Source of the DNA: Caprimulgus europaeus | Taxonomy: Eukaryota > Chordata > Aves > Caprimulgiformes > Caprimulgidae | Assembly (NCBI GenBank): GCA_907165065.1 | Contig: OU015524.1 | Span: forward strand, 53,051,295 to 53,115,294 | Direction: 5' to 3' | Length of the DNA stretch: 64,000 nucleotides | The notes under the pieces: model-generated | What the model was told of the DNA's origin: nothing | Seen by the model: the letters and a program-made list of their open reading frames with translations, nothing else | Databases searched by the model: none | Made by a program: the position numbers and the translations under genes | Shown: positions 11,746 to 23,100 of the stretch, in pieces | Numbering within the stretch: position 1 is the first letter of the stretch | Layout of the letters: each line of letters starts with the position of its first letter

Positions 11746-11822
11746 ATGGCCTCCAAGGGGAGCAAGAAGAAGGAGTTTGGCAGCCGTAGCGGCTCCGGGC
11801 TGCTGGGCCCCTCCGCCAGAGA
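11746..11822 (+). CDS. ADGB: ADGB exon 1 (start codon)
   Basis: The ATG sits in a strong context (gggccATGG) and the peptide begins MASKGSKKKEFGS, close to human MASKQTKKKEV. The exon encodes residues 1-25 and two bases of codon 26, then splices at GA|GTAAGA. The stretch is basic and serine/glycine-rich without a signal peptide or membrane segment, as expected for a cytoplasmic protein. An in-frame upstream ATG at 11632 could add 38 residues, but the similarity to the human start and the position of the X-box favour 11746. A long (GGGA)n repeat starts about 20 bases into the intron. Confidence 0.85.
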
Positions 11823-11840
11823 GTAAGAGCTCCGGGAGAG

Positions 11841-11928
11841 AAGGAAGGAGGGAGGGAGGGAGGGAGGGAGGGAGGGAGGGAGGGAGGGAGGGAGGGAGGG
11901 AGGGAGGGAGGGAGGGAGGGAGGGAGGT
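11841..11928 (+). repeat. (GGGA)n microsatellite in ADGB intron 1
   Basis: About 20 near-perfect GGGA units begin about 20 bases after the exon 1 donor site and lie inside the CpG island. Runs of GGG spaced by single A residues are strong G-quadruplex-forming sequence on the coding strand, and so in the nascent RNA. Such a tract is expected to vary in length between individuals. Confidence 0.97.
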
Positions 11929-14234
11929 AGAGCGCGGGGGAAGAGTTGTCGGCCGGCTGGCCACGGGAGACACAGCCGGGTGTCCGGCCGGGGCTGCTGC
12001 GGCCGCTCCCGAGTAGGCGGCTCGGCCGCCCCTGCGGCCGTCTGGAAACTTCCCCGGGGCTTCCCTTCCTCGGACCCGGGCGGCCGTTGGGGCCGGGCGT
12101 CCCACTGCGGCCCGGAGCCGCCGTCTGCTGCCGTCCGCGCTTCGGTACCGCGGCCCTGACCCCGCCGGCACCGGCTGGACGTGAGCGTGGAGAAGGTGCC
12201 TGCACTCCCACGCGTGCAACTAACGTACGCTGGGGAAGTTTACTTGCTCAGGTGGATGCTTAATTAAAAGTGTCTTTAATAGAGAAGGAGGGGTTTGGTG
12301 GTGGTGATTGTTGCTGTTTGGTTTGGTTTGTGTGTTCAAACCAGAAGCTCCGCTGGGTGTGGAAGTTGTACTCTCTTCCTCCTGTGGTATTTCCTATGGA
12401 CCTGTCCGATGGTATCATCCTGCCACAACGATGCTGCGTGTCTTGTGCTGTACCTGGTCTAGCCTGGGACCTTGAGGAGACCAGGACCTTGGGAAGATCA
12501 GGGCACACATGGGACATGGGTGGGTGGCTTTGCGATGTGGCTGTCTCTGTATGCGAGTGCCAGCACATTGGCCACAGTCGTATGAAGCATCTGAGTTATG
12601 GTCAGGAGCAGGCAGAAGTTAGGTGTTCTCTGAAATAGTTGTTTGGGTTTAAAAGAACCTCAAATCTGTGAATCAGGACAATAATTTTGGGAATACACAC
12701 CTTCCATTTTCATCAGGTAGAAGAACTAAGCTAGTTGAAGTTCACCAGTCAAAATGGTTAATGGCTCTTGTAGCGCGTCAGTTTCCTATACAGAAGGGAA
12801 ACACAGCTCCCAATGCCTTGAATGTTTCCTTTATGTTATAATCAATCTGAGGAAATTAAATATAAAAAAATATTTATTCCTATTAATTTCTTAAATATTT
12901 CTGTGTAAGTAGCATCTCTTGAGATATTTTCAAATGATTCACTGTTTCCTAGGTATTTAGTGTGAATTTGTATATTTCTGTGAATACTTCCTCCCACAAA
13001 GGTAAATAAATAAATAGAAAACAGACTTTCTTTCACTGTTGCTATATTGACCTGCAAGTTCTATTTCTGTGTTTTGAGCAGCTTTCTCGTCCTAAAGTAG
13101 GTAAGCCTGCGTGCACAGCACTGGTAGGATTCAGATGAAAAAGGTGTCTGGTGTGTGTGCTCATGCCTTTGTCTTTTTTTTCCTTCCATAAATAAAGGTT
13201 TTTAGATATGTCACTTCTTTCTCTCTTGAAATCAATCTTCAAATGCACCTTTGTTCTTATTTCATATCCAGTTACCCAGCCTTTGCTACAAAGTAATTTC
13301 TTATTTTGTATGTTCATACTCATGTTTTGTATTTCACACAGATTCCTGTTTTGATAACTTTCTTGCTGTCGCAGGCAACCGTGATCTTCAATTCCTTCCT
13401 TCTCCTCACTGCATCCCTTTGCTTAGTAACTTTGTGTTTGTTATGGCTACAGCCATGCAGCCCCTCATATTTACTGCTTTAAGTTATTTATCAAATGTTT
13501 TCTGATGATATCTAAGCTGTCAGAGACACTTTTATTTTTTAGAACTGTTAGAGGAAAAAGTTTTTACTTACTTTCCAGTGTATTTGACACTGAATGGGCT
13601 ATCATCCAAAAGATTTTGTTAAGTATTTCAGATTTTGTCCCCTTCTAGGCATTCTTACAGTGTGAGAATGTTTTAGCTGTTCCATTAAATTAAGATACAA
13701 CTTTTTTGGGGAGAGTCCAAAAATATGTGCTTTTTATATAGTAACGTTGATAACTCTGTCGTATATCATACAGAATAATTTGTAAAAGAATTATTCTTAT
13801 GAAATTATTTATTGGTATCAGATTATCTAGAACAGTATCTGACATTTTCTTTAGCACATTATTACTTTAGGCTTTATTAAATGAGACCACAATGGATAAT
13901 CAGATTAGAAAATTGTTTTCCCAGTGTCAAGTTGTGATGAAAATATTTAGTTACAAACTGTTTGAATTAAGTTTTACTGAAAGACCTCTGAAATGCAAGC
14001 TAGGAGATGTGCTTGGGTTATATTTGAAACCTCATGTTGGACCTAAAGGACAGGAGGCGTGATTTATCTCTCGCTCTCCGATCATCAACTAATTGCAATG
14101 GAACTAATGTCTGGCATATGGCAGTGTTAATTCAACATTAACTAATAATCAGCACAGGAATATTTACTCATTTCACTTGGTAGCTTAGTAGCTTGAAGAT
14201 GTCCTAAAGGTGGCTTAGTGTCTTATGTTATTTG

Positions 14235-15415
14235 ATTATGGAATAAACTGTTATGATAGCCCGAACATGGTTGTTCCCACCATGTTTGTGTGATTGCGAC
14301 TATGTCACAGCTACCCTGCTGCACAGTGGCTTCCAGCTCCTCCTGCCTATTGCCCATGCTGCGTGCATTGGTGTAGGTGCACTTCAGCTGGGCTATAGAT
14401 TTCACCCTCAACATTGGCATACTGTCCCTGGGCTCATCTCTACTGAGCCTAGTTTTATCCCCTCAAACCTAGTTTAAAGCCCTCTCAATGAGCCCTACCA
14501 GTTCACAAGCAAGAATTCTTTTCCCCCTTTGAGACACCTGAAATCCATCTGTTTCCATCAGACCTGGTGCTGTGTAAACCTCCCCATGATCAAAGAAACC
14601 CAAATTCTGCCGATGTCCGCAGCCTCTGAGCCATGTGTTAATCAGGTGTGTTTTCCTGCTCCTGTCAGCGTTCTTTCCTGCCACTGAAGGGATCCTGCCA
14701 CTGAAGGGATTGAGGAGAGCACTACCTGTGCTCCTGATCCTGCAACCAATCGCCCCAGTGCCCTGAAGTCCCTTTTGATTGCTTTGGGACTTCTCTCTGC
14801 TACCTCATCAGTTCCAACCTGCATGACCAACAATGGACAATAATCAGAGGGCCGTACTAGACCAGGAGTTTCCTAGTGATGTCCCTGACCCAGGCCCCAG
14901 GGAGGCAGCGGACTTCTCTGTGGGTTAGGTCCGGTTGGCATATTGGCCCCTCTGTTCCCCTCAGAAGGGAATCGCCTGTGCCAGTCGCCCTCCTTTTTTT
15001 CTTAACAGAAGCAGTCAGAGTGCATGGGGCAGACTGCACCTTGGGCAACCCCCTGGACGGGCCCTCATCTATGTTTTCATCTTCATTTGCCAGACCCTCA
15101 GTTTCCAGAGCCCCAATACCTGTTGTGTAAGGGCAGCTGGGTAGGTGAGGGAGGCCTGGAGGGAATTCACCTGCCTCCCCGAGCAGGGACCTGTTTCCAT
15201 TCCCCTCAGTCTCTTAGGTCCCCTCCTTTGGCCTGGTGGCAAGAGGGTGGGAGATCCTCTGCTTTTTGTGGAGTCTCTATCTGCTGCCTTTGCCTCAAGG
15301 ATGATATGGATGATTGGTGGCTCCACCAATCAATCTCCCTCTCACACTCCATGATGCTCCTTAACCTTTCCACTTCTTTCAGCTCTGCCACTATTCAGGA
15401 CAACAAGATATCCTG
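14235..15415 (-). mobile_element. CR1 LINE fragment: most of ORF1 and the start of ORF2 (minus orientation)
   Basis: Read on the minus strand, the right part encodes a coiled segment (EVERLRSIMECEREIDWW) and then the SGNH-esterase-like domain of CR1 ORF1: GDSLLRGTEG (block I, with the nucleophile serine), RDFRALGRLVAGSGAQVVLS, and TDGFQVSQRGKRIL. In intact CR1 the last motif reads DGLHLS, so the catalytic His position is Gln here. The left part is the start of ORF2, the endonuclease: CTYTNARSMGNRQEELEA and DIVAITQTWW. The frame is broken in several places, including a 17-base tandem duplication at 14677-14710. Both the extreme 5' end and all of the 3' half are missing. Confidence 0.9.
14677..14710. 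repeat. 17-bp perfect tandem duplication inside the CR1 fragment
   Basis: The unit cctgccactgaagggat occurs twice back to back (14677-14693 and 14694-14710). Its length is not a multiple of three, so it shifts the CR1 ORF1 frame. It is a local replication-slippage or repair duplication. Confidence 0.95.
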
Positions 15416-17433
15416 AATGATATTCAGGCATATGAAAAGATGAAGTGACCTTTTCTTAAAGAAAACCCAAAACCCAAACAATCTTTTTTCATTTAACAGC
15501 TTTTATTGTACAGAACTACCTCTGTTTGTGTTTGTATTGATTAACATTTATGTTAAAATATATATTACCAGAAATACTCGTAATGTAAAAGTGGAAACCA
15601 GGAAGTCTGTGACACACAAAAAAATCTAAATTTTCAGCAACTCCAATACTACTTTCCTGACTAACCTATCCCTGCTCACTTTTTATCATCCTGAAATATT
15701 ACTAAGGCCTTTAGAATGGATGGATGAAAAAATGTTGGTTTAGGTCCATGCATGTCTTGCCAAGTTCAGCAACTGACCTGATAAACCTTCTTCTTCAAGC
15801 TATCTGGAAAGATTTTACTTTAGCAACTGTTGAGCTGTAGATAATGAATTTAAATCAAAGAAAGCTAGTGACAGCTTATTCTAAACTTTTGCATAAATAA
15901 ACTTCTGTCTAGAAACAGAAAAAAAACCCTCATTTTTTCATGAAACAGTATAGAATGGTGCTATAAAATATTTGAAAATTTAAATTCAGCACTTGCTCCA
16001 CTTTCAGTCATATTGTTTTGCTTTGTAAGTTGGAAGTGCTTTCTGTGTTGATTAAAGGCTGTGTTCTACTGCAGTGTTTAGTCTCAGTAAGATCTTCATC
16101 CTGCTGAAAACCCAAATGCATTTCAGAACTCCCTAGTCAAAGATCTGTGTGAAAATCTGGTTTTGCTGAAATCCGTGAAAGTTTTTGATAGTTGGGAACT
16201 GGACACAGTGGGTTCTAAAAGTTGGAGACCACTGCTATAAGCTACAGAATATCTGTGGAGAGAAGAAGTAACTGGCAGTTTCAAGTTTTGAACTACAGTC
16301 TGCTAAAGTCTGCAGTGAGCTTTTTGTTTGGACCCGGCTTATGGTCAGCACTTAGAACTACAGATGGTGGTTTATGCAAAATGAAGGATATGTTTCATTT
16401 TTCAGTTTTCAACATTGCTTCTAGAATGCTTTTCCCTTTTTTATAGGATTTGTGATGTCAGAATGATGAGAATACAGTTGATAGCAGATGAATCAACATG
16501 TCATTTCTTTATTTGGAAATGGAAAGTGCTGTACAGTAAGGAATATCTGTATTACAGTAAAGATATTCTGTGTTTGCAGGTTTATGAGAAGAAGATGCAA
16601 ATCTCATTCATCAGCCCCAAATGCAGATTATGTTCAATTTTCTGATTTAAGGTTAGATCTGAGTCATTGTTGTCAAGAAAAATTAGCAGAGTACCGAGCT
16701 GATTCTGCAGGAGCCTACTCTGGGACAAAGCGATTAACAGTGCTGCTCTTAATATTTATAATTGTTGAGAAACATTGCTGAACATGGTGACAAAGCAGCA
16801 GCAGTGTGTAACCCTATGATTTAGTCCTCATTTTAGCTGTCAGTCCCTGTGTTGAAGAGATTGCTGTATGTTTCCTCAGATAATTATTTTCTCTTAATAA
16901 TACACAAGTGTTAATAATGATTGTAAATGTTTTATCAAATAAGTTTACCAAGTCTTTTCTTAGTGAGATGTGGAGATTCAAAGTAAAACTTACACTCTAA
17001 GATTGGAGCTGTGTTCTTTGGAGACACAATTACTTATTAGGTATTTCCTATTTACATTCATTCTGTTCCCCAGCTTGTTCAGTGTGTTTTTGAGACAAAG
17101 ACAACCTGTAGTGAACAAATTTTGTGTAAGTCTATGAGAACTTAAGTAGTGTTACTATTCCTGTATCAGAAAGAGGAATGGATGTTTTCAGGCTGCCTGA
17201 GAAAATATCGTCCCATCAGTTTAGTTTTCTGTGGTTATTTCAAAGTAGGTTTTCCCTGAGAATCTCTCTTTTATTTTTGAACAGAGTTTGCAGTTACAGG
17301 GATAAAAATGTCAAAAATATTTTGTATTTTGTCTAATATTGTCTTTCTGATAGTAAATGCTACTTGTTTTTATATGTCTGCAATGATTGAAATACTGAAT
17401 AGAAATATTGGTAGTATAAAAAATCCCGAAAAC

Positions 17434-17481
17434 AAACCAAAACAAAAAAGACTACAGGTTTGAGTTTTTTTGTTTTGGTTT
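17434..17481. repeat. Inverted repeat with 16-bp perfect stem (A/C-rich arm, T/G-rich arm)
   Basis: The arm at 17434-17449 (aaaccaaaacaaaaaa) is the exact reverse complement of 17466-17481, with a 16-base loop. The arms are low-complexity, so chance pairing of two homopolymer-like tracts is possible. No small-RNA function is claimed. Confidence 0.7.
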
Positions 17482-19556
17482 TTTTTTTTTAAGTCCTGAG
17501 AGCTGTCAAGGCTTACCACAAAGAATTACTGTGTTATAATTTCAAATCTTGTGGATAACACTAATGCAGAAGCCCTCTGAGAATTATGTGTACAAACAGC
17601 TGGAAAATACATTTTAATGACCTTAAAATTACTTTGCTTGCTTTCTAGTGAGATCAGGCTTCTTTTTCCCTCCCATAAATGCTTACAACAGTCAGCACAA
17701 TACATCTGTACTGTGGGAAATCAACGGGGATTACTGGTGGATATATCGTGATGCTGGAGTGGGACCTCAGAAGCATATGGAGAAGGCAGGAAAATTCCTT
17801 TGGACTCACTAAGCTAGACTTCGCATGGGTCTCTGCAGGATGCTCCATCGGGTCTCTCTTCATTACTACTTTCTAATTAGGTAGCAATTCCCTTCATGAG
17901 CTAGGCAGTTGCTAGAGATGACAGGCTGAAGTACTCAAAAGAACTGCTGTCTATATAGCTTTTCTTAATTGTACCATTAGAGGCTACTGAGAATCTGATC
18001 TTTCCCAGGTTTCAACGGCTATAGTGAATGGGAATTGATGTCTTTGTCGGCACTGGAAGATATTCTGGCTAGTAAGAATGGATAATGAATTAAAATGCTT
18101 TTAAAATTAATTTGATGAAACTCTATGCCATCAAGCACAATCTTCTGAATTAAACGTGAGTCATCAGCATCTGTCAGCTCAAAGGAAAATATGAATTAGG
18201 GTTTGGGCTACTAGGGACAAAAGTGAGGAGTTAATGGTCAGTGCCAAGAGAGGCAAGTAATTTAGGCATAATTGTGGCACAGGCAGAGCTCGCTGCTTTA
18301 TAGGGGAAGGTCAGAGTGGTGTTGGAGTTTTTATTAGGGAGAGCAGTAACTAAGAGCAATATTTACTGCTGATGGATCCTTAAGGACTTGCAGAGACAGG
18401 CTGAAGCCTGGACGAGCTGGAAGAAGTGCTTTAAGTTTACCTGTATGCCTGATTGATTGCGATGAGTAGCAGTTTGCTGCACTGCTGTTGTACAGCGGGT
18501 TGCTGCACCAAAGCCTAGGATTACCTAATGTTTGTTATTAAGATTAAAGGCTGCGACAGTAATGACAGAAAAAATATCTGCATTGCTAATTCATACTTGA
18601 ATTCCCATAGGCCTAGGATAAGGAGTAAGCCAAGGCTTGTGACCGAGTTTTTATCCACTGCCAGCATGTGTTCCTCAGATAAGTACTCTTAAGGTTTATG
18701 CTACAGCAGTGGTTCAGAGATTATAGACTCAACAGATTTGGTTTTTTATGTTTGGGAGGGACTCACTAGATTGACTAAAGTTTGTGAATGGCAAGAACTA
18801 ATGTTTAGTGGATAGCAGCATGGTGATTGAACTTGAAGCTGCTTTTAGTGTTGTACTGGAGCACTCGTGTTGGCTAGTTTAAGTTTTAATGGGCACTAAA
18901 AATTTACATGGGGTCATGGAACAAGTCTATGAAAAGAAATCTCTTGATGATTATATAAATAAATAGCAACCACATGTAGCTCAGGAAGTGCTTGAGCTAA
19001 AAATGATTGGAAGCTATTAAAGTATTAGAGAAATATACTATATGTACCTTTATGCTCTTCACAGGCTTTCCACTGTGAGTGTTGAGACAAGATGTTTGGC
19101 TATAGTTCGCTCTTGCTCTGACTCGGCACTCCCATTCTTATGTTTGTAGTCCAAGAGAGTAGCTCAGTGGGGTATTTTTTTTCTTGCAACACTTCTTGCA
19201 ACAGATGTGTTATTGAGAGAGGGGGTTGCTACATTATACTAAAGGCTACTTAGATTCGTACCGAGACGCTTATGCATGTTTTTGACCTTGCATGAGCTTC
19301 AGTCAGAACTGAGTATGGCTTGGTGGTTCTAAGTTCTGCTAGAGGCCTGAAACACAGTTAAAATTTTGCACAAAAAGACATTGAGGATACAAGTCCCAAT
19401 TATTGCTGATGCCCTAAATTTGCAAATTTTGGATTAGGCATATCCAATTTTTGTTTAATTCTGCTGTATTTATTGGAAACTGGTCTAGCTTTAAAAATAG
19501 TTAGTTTTGAGGTTATGTTTATGAGAAACACAGTGCTGGAGTTCAAAGCATGCTAG

Positions 19557-20148
19557 CATCATGGTTTAACACCTGTAGGCAGCTCAGCCCCATACAGCTG
19601 CTCACTTTCTCCCTCCATAGTGGGATGGGGGTGAGAATCTGTGTAAAAGTGCAAAAACTCTTGAGTTGAGATAAAGACAGTTTATTAGGTAAAGCAAAAG
19701 CCATGCACACAAGCAAAGCAAAATAAGGAATTCATTCACTGCTCATCAGCAGGCAGGTGTTCAGCCATCCCCCGGAATGCAGGGCTCCATCACGCATAAC
19801 TGTTACTTGAGAAGAGAAACACCGTAATTCAAAACACTTCCTCACTTCTTCCTTCTTCCTTCAACTTTTATTACTGAGTGAGATGTCATATGGTGTGGAA
19901 TAACCCTTTGGTCAGATGGGGTCAGCTGTCTTGGTTGTGACCTCTCTGGTCCTTTCTTGTAACCCACAACCTCCTCGTTGGTGGAGTGGCGTGAGAAGCA
20001 CAAAAGGGCTTGGTGCTGTGTAAGCACTGCTCAGCAATAACTGAAACATCCCTGTGTAATCAACACTGTTTTCAGCACAAATCCAAAACATAGCCCCATA
20101 CAAGCTACTTTGAAGAAATTTAACTCGATCCCAGCCAAAACCAGTACG
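19557..20148 (-). mobile_element. Solo LTR of an endogenous retrovirus, with 5-bp target duplication
   Basis: A 592-bp block flanked on both sides by GCTAG (19552-19556 and 20149-20153), a 5-base target-site duplication. In minus orientation it reads like a widespread avian ERV LTR: U3 with TTTTGGATTTGTGCTGAAAA and GTGTTGAT, then a polyadenylation signal AATAAA (minus strand at 19681-19686), then a U5 with a TTATCTCAA-like start and an end near TTAAACCATGAT. No internal retroviral genes are attached. Five-base duplications are usual for ERVL-type elements, but I do not assign the class firmly. Its divergence suggests middle age. Confidence 0.85.
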
Positions 20149-23100
20149 GCTAGTTAGTGGACTTTGCAAGAGAAAGAAGATTTATATTAAGAATTTTAAA
20201 TCTTCACTGCATTCATAATCTTTACAATTGTAACTGGCCATGTGTCACAAGATATTATGCCCTTTCTACAAAGCTGACTTTAGTCCTCTGGATTACTCAA
20301 GAGGCTCTTCCATCTCAAATATCTCAGTTCAGATCCTTCTTAACCATTCACATCACCAAAGCTGGTTAAGGCCTCACAATAATCTGGAAGTGAGCTGTGG
20401 TGTATCTTGAGCTGCAGCAGTTGCTCCTTTCCAATTTGCAGCTACTGTCCTGATAATCCTAAAGAGCAGTCAGTTTGAGATTACAGTCTTATTTAGCAGG
20501 CTGTTAATTGCAATCACTCCTGAGATGAACAGGATTTTGAATGGCTGTCCAGAGCCTTTTGGAAGGGTTTATTGGCTGTTTGTATTATCGATATGACAAC
20601 ACATTTCCTGTTCTCTCAAATAATTCAGGAGGAACATTAATATGTAATGGCCCAAGATTTCAGAACATCCAGCTGCAGAATTTAGTGAAGCTTAAAATTT
20701 AACCATCTGAAACACTGAGCAATGGTACCATTGTGCATGTGCATACTTTCTCCAGACATAGAAATGCTAGTGAATAAATGTATTATGAACTTAGGTTCAA
20801 TTTGGGTGAAGTTCTTTGTTTCATAATTATTCTTCAGAAGTTCTTTATTACATCAATGGGCATCTGCAAACCCTTACCCTATTGTATTAATACCTAAATT
20901 GTAATCTAACAAAAACTAGAGACATTCTAGGAGAGTTTACATTGTCCTGCCTGAGCATAAAATAGCTGCTTTTCATTTATTGTTTTTTTATTGTCTATGT
21001 GTATTGTACATAATTCATATTTTCAAGGCCAGTATTTTTGTTAGTCTCAGAAATAGAGTTAAGCACACCTAGAATTCTTAGTGTTAGCATTTTCTGGCCA
21101 GAAAAATTAAGATCTTGTTTTCAGCACCTGTGCTTCATTCATCAAAATGTTTCAGTGTATGAAAGCATTACAACTTTAATCTATTTAGTCAATTTGTTAG
21201 TGCTTTTTTTCCCCTTTTGTTCTGCCTTTTAAACTTTTTTTTTTGTTTCATGCTTTGTGTTGAGACAATGGGTTCTTCCCCAAGTAAATATGATAAATGT
21301 ATTAAAATAGGATATAAGCCAACCAGTAAGTTGAATTTTTTATTAACTAGATTACATTTTAATTAGGAAATTTTGTATTCAAATTAGTTTTCCTAGTTAA
21401 TTCTAATTAAAACAATGAACCCTTGAGAGCTCAGCCTACCCTGATCTGTGGATTTCAAACTTCACAGACTCATGGGCATGAAAACGTTAAATAATATACC
21501 AGTGGCAATATTGCTTTAAATGCTGTGGTCCCTACTGGTCTTAATTATAGGGGGTTTTGGGCGGGGGGTTTTGTTTGGGTTTTTTTGGGGGGAGGGTGTT
21601 TATTTTTTACCCCTGTAATTTGAAGCAATGTCAGGGGATCTTTCAGGCAAATACTGTGCATGAGCTGTTGGTTGAAGACTGTGCAATCAGACTGTGCAAC
21701 AGTGCCTTGTGCAATGAGTTTGGCAGTTAAGCATCACTTGACTGTATCAATACTCTTTCATAACTAAGGCAGGGTTGGCACTGACCGTACCAGGAGTACC
21801 AGTTGCCTGGCCAAGCTGGGGAGTGAGATCAGGAATAATTAATCATTCCCTGACAGCCCTGGAACATAAACATACCCAGCCGTAACTCTGGTAGATTGGT
21901 ACCAGTGTTACAGGAAATTTGAAAATTCTATTAACTACCAACCCAGATAGTGGCCAGGATGGAAATTCACTGATGCCTAAAGTCAATCTTCTTGCAGCCC
22001 TATGAACAGTGGTCCCAAGGAGGCCCTTTTGAGCTCTCTGGACTGCAGTGGGCTGCATCCAGCATCTCCCTCTGGGTGGGACGCCTCTCAGAGCTCGCGA
22101 ACTCTTAAGTTTGTGAAACTCAGAGGGCTGTCACTGAAGACTGATGATGGGACCTGGGCTGAAACCCTCCACTCCTTGAGGTTCAACCCTTGACCATTCA
22201 GAAATTCTGAGACGTTTGAAGTGAATATTTTGCTGAGAACTCATGGAGAATTTTTAACAGGTGTACCTTTATGTCTTTTATATATATATATCCATATCTG
22301 TGTGTATGTATGATTAGAAACTTTGTTGAATTAGTCAATTGTTGATTATTGATGAATTAAGTTTATTAGGAAATCATATAGTCCAACCTTGTGATTTGTT
22401 ATAATGGTGTTAATGAACCTCAAATTGCTGCTACTTCAATCTTAAATTGCTGCTACCCCAAAGTCATACAAAACACATAATCCATGTGTAAATCATTCTA
22501 ACTCAATTCTAACTTGATTTCCCTTTTGTATGCTTTTTTCATTAAGTAATAGGGTGAACCTTGCCATTGAACTCTAAGTTGCGCTTTTATAAATCTATAT
22601 TAAAATCATTTTCTCTGATAACTTTGATGGTGATTCTTTGAGCAACCTTAAGCCCTTCTGTTTCCACCCCACGGCAACTATGAAAAACATAATAGAGAAG
22701 AGCAGCTTTTGGCAGAACTATATATCAGAAAAAAGCACTGTCAAAAGAAAAATAGTAATAATTGTGCTTTGAAACTGGAAAGCATTCTTAAAATATGTTG
22801 TTAGAGACTCGATTTGGCATGGATTATTCATCTACTTAAGCAGAATGGTCTTTAGCTTCTTCTGCCAACTGTGTAACCACCACTGAAGAAATGGGATTTC
22901 CTGGTTTTCTTATCAATGCATACTAAGTGCTTTGTAAATGGGTTGACCTAAATCTACAGAAGTACTGAGGTGTTCTGCCATGCAGAGAGTTTTAGTTCCT
23001 AATTACCCAGGTGCCACATAGAAGGCAAAAAGAGTTTTACTGAAGCCAACAAGGAAGAAATGCCAAAGAAAAGAGCAAAGCACAAGCTGTGGTCTTAAAA

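Larger units (their letters stand above)
11425..12220 (+). promoter_or_regulatory. ADGB: ADGB promoter and CpG island
   Basis: GC content and CpG density jump sharply here compared with the AT-rich neighbourhood, and the block surrounds the first ADGB exon. A GC-box-like GGGCGGGA sits near 11484-11491 and a perfect RFX X-box at 11706-11718. I see no TATA box, which fits a CpG-island promoter. The transcription start is not determined by the sequence; it should lie upstream of 11746. A CR1 ends only about 90 bp before the island. Confidence 0.85.

Noticed and set aside
11411-12219. Long minus-strand frames with SLPP repeats through the CpG island
   Set aside because: They arise from the GC-rich island and the (GGGA)n repeat read in reverse; no conserved protein content.
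16189-16245. Resemblance to hAT-type DNA transposon ends (gttggagaccactgc) and a possible partner at 18697-18715 (cagcagtggttcagag)
   Set aside because: Too short, in the wrong relative order for terminal repeats, and no body or target duplication visible.
17640-17876. Open frame resembling a coding exon
   Set aside because: 65 codons without family resemblance, no fit to ADGB, and no clear splice borders.
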